The notes: generated by a model not told the origin, from the sequence alone. 37,327 nucleotides of DNA from an uncultured Bacilli bacterium (GCA_934725685.1 CAKVBX010000012.1:1-37327); one strand, 5' to 3'; shown: positions 16,493-24,326, counted from the first letter of the stretch. Numbers and translations: made by a program.

Positions 16493-18508
16493 ATGAAAAA
16501 AAGAGTTTTAAAATCTACGCTGCTTCTGACCGCCGTCCTCGCGCTCACCAACCTGACGGGATGTAACGAGCCGTCAGAGACAACAAGGCCGATGGGAACC
16601 GAACAGCCGACGGAGACGGCAAAACCGACGGAAGCTCCGAAACCCACGGAGACTGCTAAGCCCACTGAAGACCAGGTCGCCAAGAGAAAGACGGAAGCCG
16701 AAGCGGAGATCGACGGCTATAAGGATCTCACCCTTTATAGCGAAGCCAACCAGAAGATTCTGAACGATCTGAAGGCCGCCGCAAAGGCGGAAATCGAAAA
16801 GGCTACGACGATTGAAGCCATCGATGCCGCTGTTGACGATTTCAAAGCAAAAGCCGACCTTGTCAAAACGATAGAGACAGAAAAAGCCGAGGAACTGTCT
16901 GCTTACAAGTCCGAAAAAGAGAACGAAGTCGCTTCTTATAAAAATAAGGGAGACTACCGGAGTGAGCAGCAGGTTGCGCTTCAGGCACTCATCGATGATG
17001 CCAAAGGAACCATCAGAGCCTGCACTTCAAAGGAAGCTGTCGATCAGGCCGTCAACGATTTCAAAGCAAAAGCCGACCTCATCAAGACCAAAGCTGTCCT
17101 GGACGCCGAGGATCTTGCCGCCTACAAGGTCACAAAAGCGGCTGAGGTCGAGGATTATGCAGACCCGGTCAATTACAGAGCCCACAATGCCACTCTCATC
17201 CTCGATTTGATCGATGAATACGTGGAAAAAGTAGAGGCTGCGGAAAGCATCGGCGCCATCGATAGCCTTATGACGGAATTCAAGACGAAGGTCGATACCA
17301 TCCCCGTCGATTCCGGTTTCACGGGAGAACTCGATAAGGGAGCGACGGTATCTTTCCGCAAATCCGAAGCGGATCTCGTCTCTGACCTTCTGATCCGTCC
17401 GCAGGAGGCCAACTGGTCCGGAGATGGTTTTGCCATCCGAATGAAGAACCTCTCTTCCAATGCCGACTCTTTCATCAACGTCTTCCTCAATGAAACGGAT
17501 TCGGACCGTGTCCACCTCGCCACAGGCGCTCAGTATTACCTCTACAATCTCACGACCGGAAAGAAAACAGCAGCCACTTCCGGAAGAGGCTGGGGTTATT
17601 ACATCAACCTTCCCGGAGACTTCGACGGCTACGTCTACATCCCCTACTCTTCCATGGAACTCGATACGACGTATGGAGCCGGAGACAAGAAGTTCAACTA
17701 TCAGAGTGTCTATGGTCTCTATCTCGAAACCAATCCGTTCTATGACACGTATCAGAACTATCAGATCGGCGAAGTCCAGACCCTGAGCAAGGATACCATC
17801 ACCACCGTCCTCCAGACCTCGGAACTCACCTCCAAGACCTATTCGAATCACTTTGTCAAAGACTATAACGGAACCTATATCAACCTCGCCTTCAACGGCA
17901 CCGATCCCATCATCGAAAATCCGTGCCCGTTCAGCGGTTCCCTCACCGGTCTCAACATCTCCTTCACCAATACCGAAGCCGATCAGCTCTCCGCACTCCG
18001 CCTCATCGGTCAGTCGGCCGACTGGTCCGGTGACGGCATCGCCATCCGCTTCAAGAATCTGAGCAATGCTGCCGATTCCTTTATCAGCATCTTCCTCAAC
18101 GAGACCGATTCCGACGTCTCCGAACTGACGGCAGGTGCCGAATATACCTATTATTATCTTGACGGAACGACAGCCAAGGGTACCAACGGCAGAGGATGGG
18201 GAAGCTATATCGATCTTCCCGCCAATTTCGACGGTTATATCTATCTCCCTTACACAAGTTTTGCCCGCACCCGTGGAAACGGTGACGGCACAATGACCTA
18301 TAACAGCATGTGGGGACTTTACCTGCAGACCAACACCCATTATGACTCCTATCAGAACTTCATCATCGGATCGATGGAAGTCATGAAAGGGAAAGACGTC
18401 CGCAAGGTCATCGATACCACGACGCTCACTTCCGAAACCATCGGAAACTATATCACCAAGGACACCAACGGCGATAAGATCAATTCCACCTTCTATCTGG
18501 AAGCCTGA
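16493..18508 (+). CDS. Surface lipoprotein: stalk, three 73-residue helical repeats, two beta-rich modules
   Basis: The 671-residue protein has a lipobox LTGC (Cys24), then a threonine/proline/lysine stalk with repeated TAKPTE units (about 30-60). Three helical repeats follow with exact 73-residue spacing: VDDFKAKADLVKT at 114, VNDFKAKADLIKT at 187 and MTEFKTKVDTIPV at 260. Two copies of the roughly 200-residue module found in the protein at 10568 complete it, starting near 276 and 478; each has SGDG(F/I)AIR(M/F)KNLS, FLNETDSD, FDGY(V/I)Y(I/L)PY and GLYL(E/Q)TN. The layout is that of a cell-surface receptor holding binding modules away from the membrane. A perfect AAAGGAGGT lies upstream, the strongest site of the operon, which suggests high expression. 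It is the last gene before a strong terminator. Confidence 0.88.
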   Translation: MKKRVLKSTLLLTAVLALTNLTGCNEPSETTRPMGTEQPTETAKPTEAPKPTETAKPTEDQVAKRKTEAEAEIDGYKDLTLYSEANQKILNDLKAAAKAEIEKATTIEAIDAAVDDFKAKADLVKTIETEKAEELSAYKSEKENEVASYKNKGDYRSEQQVALQALIDDAKGTIRACTSKEAVDQAVNDFKAKADLIKTKAVLDAEDLAAYKVTKAAEVEDYADPVNYRAHNATLILDLIDEYVEKVEAAESIGAIDSLMTEFKTKVDTIPVDSGFTGELDKGATVSFRKSEADLVSDLLIRPQEANWSGDGFAIRMKNLSSNADSFINVFLNETDSDRVHLATGAQYYLYNLTTGKKTAATSGRGWGYYINLPGDFDGYVYIPYSSMELDTTYGAGDKKFNYQSVYGLYLETNPFYDTYQNYQIGEVQTLSKDTITTVLQTSELTSKTYSNHFVKDYNGTYINLAFNGTDPIIENPCPFSGSLTGLNISFTNTEADQLSALRLIGQSADWSGDGIAIRFKNLSNAADSFISIFLNETDSDVSELTAGAEYTYYYLDGTTAKGTNGRGWGSYIDLPANFDGYIYLPYTSFARTRGNGDGTMTYNSMWGLYLQTNTHYDSYQNFIIGSMEVMKGKDVRKVIDTTTLTSETIGNYITKDTNGDKINSTFYLEA

Positions 18509-18559
18509 TCATCGGCAGTAATCGGCATTCCTTTAGAACCGAAAAAAATGATCCGATCT

Positions 18560-18599
18560 GGAATCCGTGCAATGTAAGATTGCACGGATTCCTTTTTTT
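18560..18599 (+). terminator. Rho-independent terminator of the sugar operon
   Basis: A perfect 14-bp stem (18560-18573 with 18579-18592) with a 5-base loop is followed by seven T. It lies 52 bases after the last stop and closes the transcription unit that starts at the 3035 promoter. Confidence 0.95.
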
Positions 18600-18706
18600 C
18601 ATGAACATGATCTTAGGGGAAGAAAAACGTCTTTTCCTGAATAGAGATTTCGGTTTCATATTTATTGTTGATTTGCCAGCGTAAATATTATGTATTAAGA
18701 TTATCA

Positions 18707-18987
18707 ATGGAAAATCGAGAATGTTACTATGATTTCCTATTCTATGTGAAAAATAGGATTAAACCGAATTTGATTTATCTGAGAAACAAGCTGATAGAAA
18801 ATGGAAAGCTTGGATTTGATGATGACTTTAATCTGAGCGATCTGAAAACAATGCGAAGGAACAATTCGATAAAGTAGACTTCAATCAGGTTAAACAGGAT
18901 GCGATGCGTTTCGTTTTCCGGAAGGAGGATTTATCCTTCTATTCAAAAGACCTATTCGACCAGATGGCTGAGAGAATCACCGAATAA
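18707..18987 (+). pseudogene. Decayed C-terminal fragment of an AbiEii-type nucleotidyltransferase
   Basis: One frame from ATG 18707 reads CYYDFLFYVKNRIKPNLIYL and RNKLIENGKLGFDDDFNLSD. Near 18845-18860 the similarity passes to another frame, EQFDKVDFNQVKQDAMRFVF and KDLFDQMAERITE, ending at TAA 18985-18987. Together these resemble the C-terminal part of AbiEii/AbiGii-family toxins (type IV toxin-antitoxin, nucleotidyltransferase fold), where a DFYDIY-like motif is followed by a helical segment and a VDFE..K.DV.PF-like end. No catalytic N-terminal domain, intact start region or antitoxin gene is visible. The stretch is AT-richer than its neighbours, consistent with an acquired gene that decayed. 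The family call comes from pattern memory. Confidence 0.6.
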
Positions 18988-19046
18988 AAACGAATCAGAA
19001 AGTGAGAACGGCACAAATTGATCCGATACAGGATTTTTCAGCAATT

Positions 19047-19074
19047 AAAATGCTCTCCCGACGGAGAGCATTTT
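19047..19074 (-). terminator. Terminator of rpsO
   Basis: Perfect 12-bp stem AAAATGCTCTCC / GGAGAGCATTTT with a 4-base loop, 25 bases beyond the rpsO stop. A-T ends on both sides allow it to act in both directions. Between the pseudogene and this hairpin (18988-19046) I see nothing. Confidence 0.85.
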
Positions 19075-19098
19075 CTTTGTTTTGTTGTGGAAGAAGAA

Positions 19099-19377
19099 TT
19101 ACTTGTTCTTCTTGGTAGCAGCCTTCATGGCAGCAAGGGCCTTCTCGTAACGGGCAGTGTCCGTCTTCTTGAGATAGTTGAGAAGGTTCGTACGTCTGGC
19201 AATCATGATATCCATACCGCGCTTGGAGGAATAGTCATGCTTGTTGATGGTCATATGGACCGTAAGCTTCTTGATTTTCTCGGTGAGAAGAGCAATCTGA
19301 ACTTCCGTGGAACCGACATCCTTCTCGTCTCTCTGGCTGGCCTTGATGGCAGCACTCTTTTCTTCTTTGGTCAACAT
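19099..19377 (-). CDS. rpsO: 30S ribosomal protein S15
   Basis: The 92-residue protein begins MLTKEEKSAAIKASQRDEKD and contains DVGSTEVQIALLTEKIKKLT, then HDYSSKRGMDIMIARRTNLL and NYLKKTDTARYEKA, all diagnostic for S15. It binds 16S rRNA in the central domain and nucleates the 30S platform. Length matches the family (about 89). The start at 19377 is chosen because upstream in-frame residues are not S15-like and lie in the leader. It stands alone with its own promoter and terminator. A structured leader suggests feedback control by S15. Confidence 0.97.
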   Translation of the reverse strand: MLTKEEKSAAIKASQRDEKDVGSTEVQIALLTEKIKKLTVHMTINKHDYSSKRGMDIMIARRTNLLNYLKKTDTARYEKALAAMKAATKKNK

Positions 19378-19413
19378 GGTAAAGTACCTCTTTCTTTCTT
19401 CCTTTCTCGCCAG

Positions 19414-19447
19414 TGTCGGGGTGACAGATGAGGAACAAGCCCCTGAC
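19414..19447 (-). promoter_or_regulatory. Candidate S15 autoregulatory leader structure
   Basis: In the rpsO 5' UTR, minus-strand TGTC/GACA can form a small hairpin presenting ACCCC. The upstream GTCAGGGG can pair with CCCCGAC in an alternative or pseudoknotted form. S15 mRNAs in several bacteria carry different leaders that bind S15; this one is only proposed from pairing. Confidence 0.4.
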
Positions 19448-19465
19448 CAGTTCGAAGGCTTTAAT

Positions 19466-19493
19466 ATTATAGCGATTTTTTTGTATACTTCAA
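19466..19493 (-). promoter_or_regulatory. Promoter of rpsO
   Basis: On the minus strand TTGAAG (19493-19488), a 16-base spacer and a perfect TATAAT (19471-19466) form a sigma-A promoter. Transcription would begin near 19459, giving a leader of about 80 bases. Confidence 0.8.
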
Positions 19494-19562
19494 CTGAAAA
19501 ATGACCGATTTCAGCAAACAAATCTCTCCATTTTCGCATCGACTTTCGTATACTTATAGGGT

Positions 19563-20420
19563 ATGGAAAATATCGACGGTTTTCTCTTCCTCGACAAAGA
19601 GGAAGGTATCACATCACAGACGGCTGACATCCAGATCAAACGGAAACTGGGTCAGAAAAAAGTGGGGCACTTAGGCACCCTGGATCCTTTCGCGACCGGT
19701 CTACTCCTACTCGGTCTCGGCGAGGCAACCAAGTTCCTTCCTCTCCTCTCGGATGGAGAGAAAACCTATGTCGCCCATCTGATTCTGGGAAAGACGACTG
19801 ATAGCCTCGACAAGACCGGAACCTTCACGGAAGAAAAAGAGATTCCATCCTTCGATCAGAACAGACTGGAATGCGTTCTGAATTCCTTTTTGGGAAAACA
19901 GAAACAGGAAGTTCCTCTTTACAGTGCGAAACACATCAACGGAGAACGGAGTTACGTCCTTCTGAGAAAAGGAATCGATTTCACTCCGCCTACGGTGGAT
20001 ATCGAAATCAAAAGAATCAAGCTTCTCTCCTATGACAGAGAAAGCATTTCCTTTGAGACGACCGTCTCCAAAGGAACCTATATCCGATCGCTGGGAAGGG
20101 ATATTGCGGCAAGACTGGGAACCGTCGGTTATCTTGATTCCCTGAGAAGAACAGAGGTTTCCCCTTTCTCCGTCAAAGACGCGAAGAAAGTGGACGAAAT
20201 CACGAAAGAGGATGTCATGGATATCCTCTCCCTTTTCCCTTCGATAAAGAAAATCGAAGCCGATGGAGAATTGCTCCATCGGGTCGAACATGGAAACGAA
20301 ATCCGGTTCGATGCCGAGGATGATCATCTCTTCTTCCTTTCTGGGGGAAAACTCCTCGCACTCTATGAAAAGAAAGGCTATCACCATTACGGATGCAAAA
20401 GAGGTATTTCCCATGCGTGA
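19563..20420 (+). CDS. truB: tRNA pseudouridine(55) synthase
   Basis: The 285-residue enzyme converts U55 in the T-loop of tRNA to pseudouridine. It has the N-terminal GFLFLDKEEGITSQTADIQI, the catalytic motif HLGTLDPFATGLLLLGLGEA with Asp41, YVAHLILGKTTDSLDKTG, and the later SKGTYIRSLGRDIAARLGTV. The length fits the family. The start is at most 14 bases after a TATACT hexamer and lacks a normal ribosome-binding site, so the mRNA may be leaderless. The gene overlaps ribF by 8 bases, the usual Bacillota pairing. Confidence 0.95.
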   Translation: MENIDGFLFLDKEEGITSQTADIQIKRKLGQKKVGHLGTLDPFATGLLLLGLGEATKFLPLLSDGEKTYVAHLILGKTTDSLDKTGTFTEEKEIPSFDQNRLECVLNSFLGKQKQEVPLYSAKHINGERSYVLLRKGIDFTPPTVDIEIKRIKLLSYDRESISFETTVSKGTYIRSLGRDIAARLGTVGYLDSLRRTEVSPFSVKDAKKVDEITKEDVMDILSLFPSIKKIEADGELLHRVEHGNEIRFDAEDDHLFFLSGGKLLALYEKKGYHHYGCKRGISHA

Positions 20421-21309
20421 AATCATCCATATCCAGGATAGGAAATCCTACCCACCTCTTTCCCTTGCCGTCGGCTTTTTCGATGGGTTACACTCAGGAC
20501 ATCAGTTCCTTCTCAGGGAATGCAGAAACAGCAGTGCTCTTCCTGCAGTCCTCACCTTTTCCAAAGACTGGAAAGGAGTGAAAGAGGAGGAAACGGATCT
20601 TCTTCTCACGGAAGACGAAAAGGAGGAGATGCTATCTCGGTTCGGTATCGAAAAAGAATTGGTTTTGCCATTCGATAGAAAGACCATGGAAACCTCGGTA
20701 GAAGACTTCCTCTCCTTCCTCCTTTCCCTGAATGTCAGAAAACTGGTGGTCGGTCAGGATTTCACCTTCGGCCGATACGGAAAAGGAAAAGCGGAAGACC
20801 TCGGTGTCTTGAAAGAGAAGGGAATCGAAGTGGTCATCCTTCCCCTTTTGAAATCCGAGGAAGGAAAAGTCTCCACCACCCTGATCAAGAAGCTACTGTT
20901 GGATAAAAAAATAGAAGAGGCCGATAGACTGCTCTCCTATCCTTTCTTCTATGAAGGGAAAGTCATCCACGGGCTCCATAACGGACATAAGCTCGGTTTC
21001 CCGACCGCCAACATGGAACTTGAGAAAGACAAGCTCACTCTTCCCAAAGGAGTCTATCGGACAAGGACCATCATCGATGGGAAATCCTATTCCTCCATGA
21101 CCAACATCGGCAACCATCCCACCCTCTCACCGCTATGTAAGGACATCGCGGAGACATCGATCTTCAACTTGGATGCCGATCTTTACGGAAAGGAAATCAA
21201 AGTCGAATTTCTCTCCTTCCTAAGAGAACAGCAAAACTTTCCGAGCGTGGAAGCACTGGTTGAACAACTCAGAAAAGACAAGGAAAATTGCCTGAAGGAT
21301 AACCAATGA
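20413..21309 (+). CDS. ribF: Bifunctional riboflavin kinase / FAD synthetase
   Basis: The 299-residue enzyme makes FMN from riboflavin and then FAD. The N-terminal nucleotidyltransferase domain has GFFDGLHSGH (21-30) with the HxGH signature and GQDFTFGRYGKGKAEDL. The C-terminal kinase domain has HGLHNGHKLGFPTANME, KGVYRTRTI and MTNIGNHPT. Start 20413 is supported by AAGAGGT 8 bases upstream and by family length; a longer in-frame reading from 20263 is antisense-free but overlaps truB and has no similarity. It overlaps the truB stop by 8 bases, so the two are co-translated, and it ends at a bidirectional terminator. Confidence 0.95.
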   Translation: MREIIHIQDRKSYPPLSLAVGFFDGLHSGHQFLLRECRNSSALPAVLTFSKDWKGVKEEETDLLLTEDEKEEMLSRFGIEKELVLPFDRKTMETSVEDFLSFLLSLNVRKLVVGQDFTFGRYGKGKAEDLGVLKEKGIEVVILPLLKSEEGKVSTTLIKKLLLDKKIEEADRLLSYPFFYEGKVIHGLHNGHKLGFPTANMELEKDKLTLPKGVYRTRTIIDGKSYSSMTNIGNHPTLSPLCKDIAETSIFNLDADLYGKEIKVEFLSFLREQQNFPSVEALVEQLRKDKENCLKDNQ

Positions 21310-21339
21310 AAAATGAGAGCCGAAGCTCTCATTTTTCAT
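21306..21339. terminator. Bidirectional terminator between ribF and nrdG
   Basis: ATGAAAAATGAGAGC and GCTCTCATTTTTCAT form a perfect 15-bp stem with a CGAA tetraloop and T-runs on both strands. It contains the ribF stop on one side and the nrdG stop on the other, so it serves two convergent operons. Confidence 0.95.
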
Positions 21340-21868
21340 TCTGTTCGTTTTCGTTGATCGGTTTGCCGTTGAAATCCTTAAGCCAGGCGACAACACCGGT
21401 CTTTCTCGTCTTTTTCATATCGATGACGCGCTGATTGGACGAACCGCGCCACTTGATTTTGTTCGGACCGGGATTGAGCGATTCCATATACCGCCCATCA
21501 ACGAGGACATCGATATACTGCATCATGGGAAGATCCTTGATTTCCTCATAGAGGTAACCCGTATAGACCCAGATGGTCTTTTTCGGGAAAAGGTCCTTAA
21601 TCCACTTCATCATCTTTGTCGCCTCATCCCGGTTGGACGGATAGGTGGCTTCGCCGCCCGAGAAGGTGACACCGCTGATTTCTTCGCGGGAAAGGTCCTC
21701 GCGCAGGATATCATAGGCCCAGGTGGAGACCTCCTTGCCGATTTCCGGATTTTGTGCCTCGGGATTGTGGCACCCTTTGCAGGCGTGAGTACAGCCCGCA
21801 CACCAGATGACGTCTCTCAGTCCGACGCCATTGACCTGATTGTTTCTGTCGATTCGGATAATTTTCAT
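21329..21868 (-). CDS. nrdG: Anaerobic ribonucleotide reductase-activating protein
   Basis: The 179-residue radical-SAM enzyme generates the glycyl radical on NrdD under anaerobic conditions. The N-terminus has the cluster motif CTHACKGC (Cys26, Cys30, Cys33; CX3CX2C) after GLRDVIWCAG, then FSGGEATYPSNRDEATKMMK with the SAM-binding GGE and IWVYTGYLYEEIKD. The size is typical. The start is the ATG at 21868, joined to the nrdD stop as TGATG; a GTG one codon earlier is the alternative. It is the second gene of the nrdDG operon and ends within the terminator hairpin. Confidence 0.95.
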   Translation of the reverse strand: MKIIRIDRNNQVNGVGLRDVIWCAGCTHACKGCHNPEAQNPEIGKEVSTWAYDILREDLSREEISGVTFSGGEATYPSNRDEATKMMKWIKDLFPKKTIWVYTGYLYEEIKDLPMMQYIDVLVDGRYMESLNPGPNKIKWRGSSNQRVIDMKKTRKTGVVAWLKDFNGKPINENEQNEK

Positions 21869-24135
21869 CACATGGACTTCCTATCGTGGATTTCTGCCAT
21901 CTTCGCATCATTCATCTTCGTCGTTCCGGAAACCTTGGAATAGCCAAGGTATCCGCAGACACGATTGATTTCGGTGATGGAATGCCCGTGGCAGACCGGG
22001 CAGGTGTCGACGCCGTCATCGATCTGGGCACCGCAGTCGTTGCAGAAGCTCTTATCGATATTGACACCAAAGTAATAGCCAAGCTTCATCGCCCTTTCCA
22101 CGCACTGGGAGATATATTCCTCATTCATACCGGTCGTAAAACGGCAGTACTGGATATGACCGCCGCTGGCCAGATGGAAGTAGCGGAATTCCGCGTCCTG
22201 TTTTTCGAACGGAGTGATGTTCTCGGAAACATGCATATGGAAGGAGTTGGTGAAATAGGCGCGGTCGGAAACATGGTGGATGATTCCGTATTTCTTCTTG
22301 AACTGCTCCGCCTGGGTTCCGCAGAGGGACTCCGCCGGAGTGCCGTAGATGGCGGCGATATAGGGGATATCCTTCCCGTAATGGGTCTTCTTTTCCTCGA
22401 CATAGTCATTGATATGCTTCAGGACCTGATAGGCAAAGGCATCGGGATTGTCCTTCTCCTGATACAGCGAATGCTGGTTATAGAGTTCCTGAAGCTCGTT
22501 GAGGGCCGTGAAACCGTAGGAGAAGGTCGCCCTCTTCACCAAGGGCTCGATCGTATCACCAATATCGAGAAAACCGAACCCACCCTGCGTATACGCGACA
22601 GGAATGGAACTCGCCCGAATCTTGCAGAGAAAATGATAAGTCTTGATATGAAGTCCGTTGATCATATCGAGATAGTAGTCGAGGACCTTGTAGAAGTCCT
22701 GATTCTCAATCTGAGCCTTGCGGAGAATCATCGGAAGATTCAGCGAGATGGCACCGCCGTTGAATCGGCCGGTGAAGACCGGCTTGTCGTTCTCATCGGC
22801 AGGATGCAGGCCGCCTCTTTCATAATACGGAGACAGATAGGCGCGGCAGCCCATCGGAGAAATGATGCTGTCCACCCATTCCGGATTCTCCCCGACGTTG
22901 CCCTCTTCATCGAGCAGCCAACGGGAAACGCCGAATTTATGATATCGATGAAAGACTTTGGCAATCGAAGGTTCCACTTTGACGGCACAGGCCTCCTTGA
23001 CCAGACTTTCATCCGGTTCATCCAAAGAGAGCCAGTCCGGATACATCGCCCGGGCCGAGCATTCGATACCCTGTTGATAAAGCCAATGAAGCGGTTTTCC
23101 CTCTCCGTGAAGCTTCTCGGTGTAAAGGAAGACCAGCTTCGGGAAGATGGCCGGTCTCTTATGGCCCTTATGTCCCTGTCCTTCTCCGCGGACCTTGAGA
23201 GCGAGAGACCAGACAAGGGAGCCGAAACGGCTCTCGTCCATACCGCCGGTAAAGGTGGTGAAAGGATAGTCGCCACGGCTCGAGGCGACGGTATTGAACG
23301 TGTGTTCAAACCCCTGGAACCCCTGCTCGATGTCACGGCTTGTCTTTTGGATGGCGAATTCATCCGCTTTTTTCGCGTCGTAAACACCTCCAACCGAGTC
23401 GACGAGGTCCTGATATTCCCTAAGGTAGCGACGATAGCTCTTCTCCGCATAAGGGGCGAGGATCGAATCGATTTCCGGAACGGTGAATCCGCCGTACTGC
23501 ATGGAAGCGCAGTTGAGCGTCAGGTCCGAAATCAGATTGCAGGCTGTCCGGACATCCTTCGGCTCGTTATAACCGATGTTTTCCCATTCGAAGCCACCGG
23601 CAAGCACACGGCCCATATCGAAGAGGGAGCAGTTATAGGTCAGAAGCCTCGAGGAGATATCGTGGATATAGATATAGCCATCATCGATGGCCTGAAGCTC
23701 TTCCTTGTTGAGGAAGGTCTTGCGGTAAAGCTGTTTGGAAAACGCATTATACGTCAACGTCCTCTGGGTGGAGACAAGCGCGGAGGTCGTATTGGCGTTG
23801 CTGCGGTCTGCGATGAAATTGAGCTGGTCGACCGTCTTGATGGTCTCATCCATCATGCGGACGAAATCCTGCTTGTAGTTTCTGTAATCGCGATAGGATT
23901 TGGCCACCTTCGGATTCACGTGGTCGAGGGCAAGTTCGACATAGACATGCATCTGGGAGACCGGGACATATTCGGCCTTGGAAAAAGCGATTTCCCCTTC
24001 GACAAAGTGCTGAATGGCAGCCCATTCCTCATCCGTGAGCGTCACGTTGACGCGGTTTGCACTCTTGGTGACCGCGTTTTTGATTTTCATAAAATCATAA
24101 TCGGCTAAGCTTTCGTCTTTTTTGATGATTTTCAT
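21868..24135 (-). CDS. nrdD: Anaerobic ribonucleoside-triphosphate reductase, class III
   Basis: The 755-residue enzyme reduces ribonucleoside triphosphates to deoxy forms for DNA synthesis without oxygen. Residues 1-90 are an ATP-cone (allosteric) domain starting MKIIKKDESLADYDFMKIKN. The barrel includes GGFTVPEIDS and YLSPYYERGGLHPADENDKP. The C-terminus has the zinc-binding pairs CNDC and CPVC (Cys698, 701, 712, 715) and the glycyl-radical loop RVCGYLG with Gly728. All key residues are present and the length is normal. GGAGG lies 8 bases before the ATG. No NrdR-box pair is seen upstream. Confidence 0.97.
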   Translation of the reverse strand: MKIIKKDESLADYDFMKIKNAVTKSANRVNVTLTDEEWAAIQHFVEGEIAFSKAEYVPVSQMHVYVELALDHVNPKVAKSYRDYRNYKQDFVRMMDETIKTVDQLNFIADRSNANTTSALVSTQRTLTYNAFSKQLYRKTFLNKEELQAIDDGYIYIHDISSRLLTYNCSLFDMGRVLAGGFEWENIGYNEPKDVRTACNLISDLTLNCASMQYGGFTVPEIDSILAPYAEKSYRRYLREYQDLVDSVGGVYDAKKADEFAIQKTSRDIEQGFQGFEHTFNTVASSRGDYPFTTFTGGMDESRFGSLVWSLALKVRGEGQGHKGHKRPAIFPKLVFLYTEKLHGEGKPLHWLYQQGIECSARAMYPDWLSLDEPDESLVKEACAVKVEPSIAKVFHRYHKFGVSRWLLDEEGNVGENPEWVDSIISPMGCRAYLSPYYERGGLHPADENDKPVFTGRFNGGAISLNLPMILRKAQIENQDFYKVLDYYLDMINGLHIKTYHFLCKIRASSIPVAYTQGGFGFLDIGDTIEPLVKRATFSYGFTALNELQELYNQHSLYQEKDNPDAFAYQVLKHINDYVEEKKTHYGKDIPYIAAIYGTPAESLCGTQAEQFKKKYGIIHHVSDRAYFTNSFHMHVSENITPFEKQDAEFRYFHLASGGHIQYCRFTTGMNEEYISQCVERAMKLGYYFGVNIDKSFCNDCGAQIDDGVDTCPVCHGHSITEINRVCGYLGYSKVSGTTKMNDAKMAEIHDRKSM

Positions 24136-24306
24136 AGATGTGCCTCCGGTCGGATAGACCTATATCATAATATCGGAAAAGCGAAAAGAATAGAGGAATT
24201 TTGCTCAGCAAAAACCGGGATTTCGAAACCTTGCCCTTATTAGGGCAAAAGAGAACAGAAGCAACTCAGTCACTTTTTTTCGGTAGCAAAAGTGACTGAC
24301 GGAAAA
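24136..24306. other. Hairpin-rich intergenic region between nrdD and the rbfA terminator
   Basis: Besides the nrdD leader, two inverted repeats are visible: TTGCCCT/AGGGCAA (24231-24248) and CAGTCACTTTT/AAAAGTGACTG (24267-24298, perfect 11 bp). No gene or named riboswitch is recognised. They may be terminator relics or RNA-end structures. No clear promoter for nrdD stands out, though TATGAT-like -10 candidates exist at about 24160. Confidence 0.5.
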
Positions 24307-24326
24307 GGGGCCAGGTATCTGGCCCC
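24303..24326 (-). terminator. Terminator of the rimP-rbfA operon
   Basis: On the minus strand GGGGCCAG and CTGGCCCC pair over a 4-base loop and are followed by TTTT, 15 bases beyond the rbfA stop. Confidence 0.88.

Noticed and set aside
17027..18340. 437-residue frame antisense to the modular lipoprotein
   Set aside because: It mirrors a repetitive gene with biased codons; no start signal or known domain.
18509..19098. tRNA or small-RNA gene in the gap
   Set aside because: No cloverleaf or other RNA signature was found; the gap holds two terminators and the decayed fragment.
19378..19539. Longer reading of rpsO
   Set aside because: The extra residues lie in the leader and promoter and are not S15-like.
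21886..24108. 740-residue open frame antisense to nrdD
   Set aside because: nrdD on the other strand is complete with all catalytic residues. The antisense frame has no recognisable domain and arises from the codon bias of the region.
24136..24240. NrdR box or B12 riboswitch upstream of nrdD
   Set aside because: No pair of NrdR-type boxes and no B12-box sequence can be seen.
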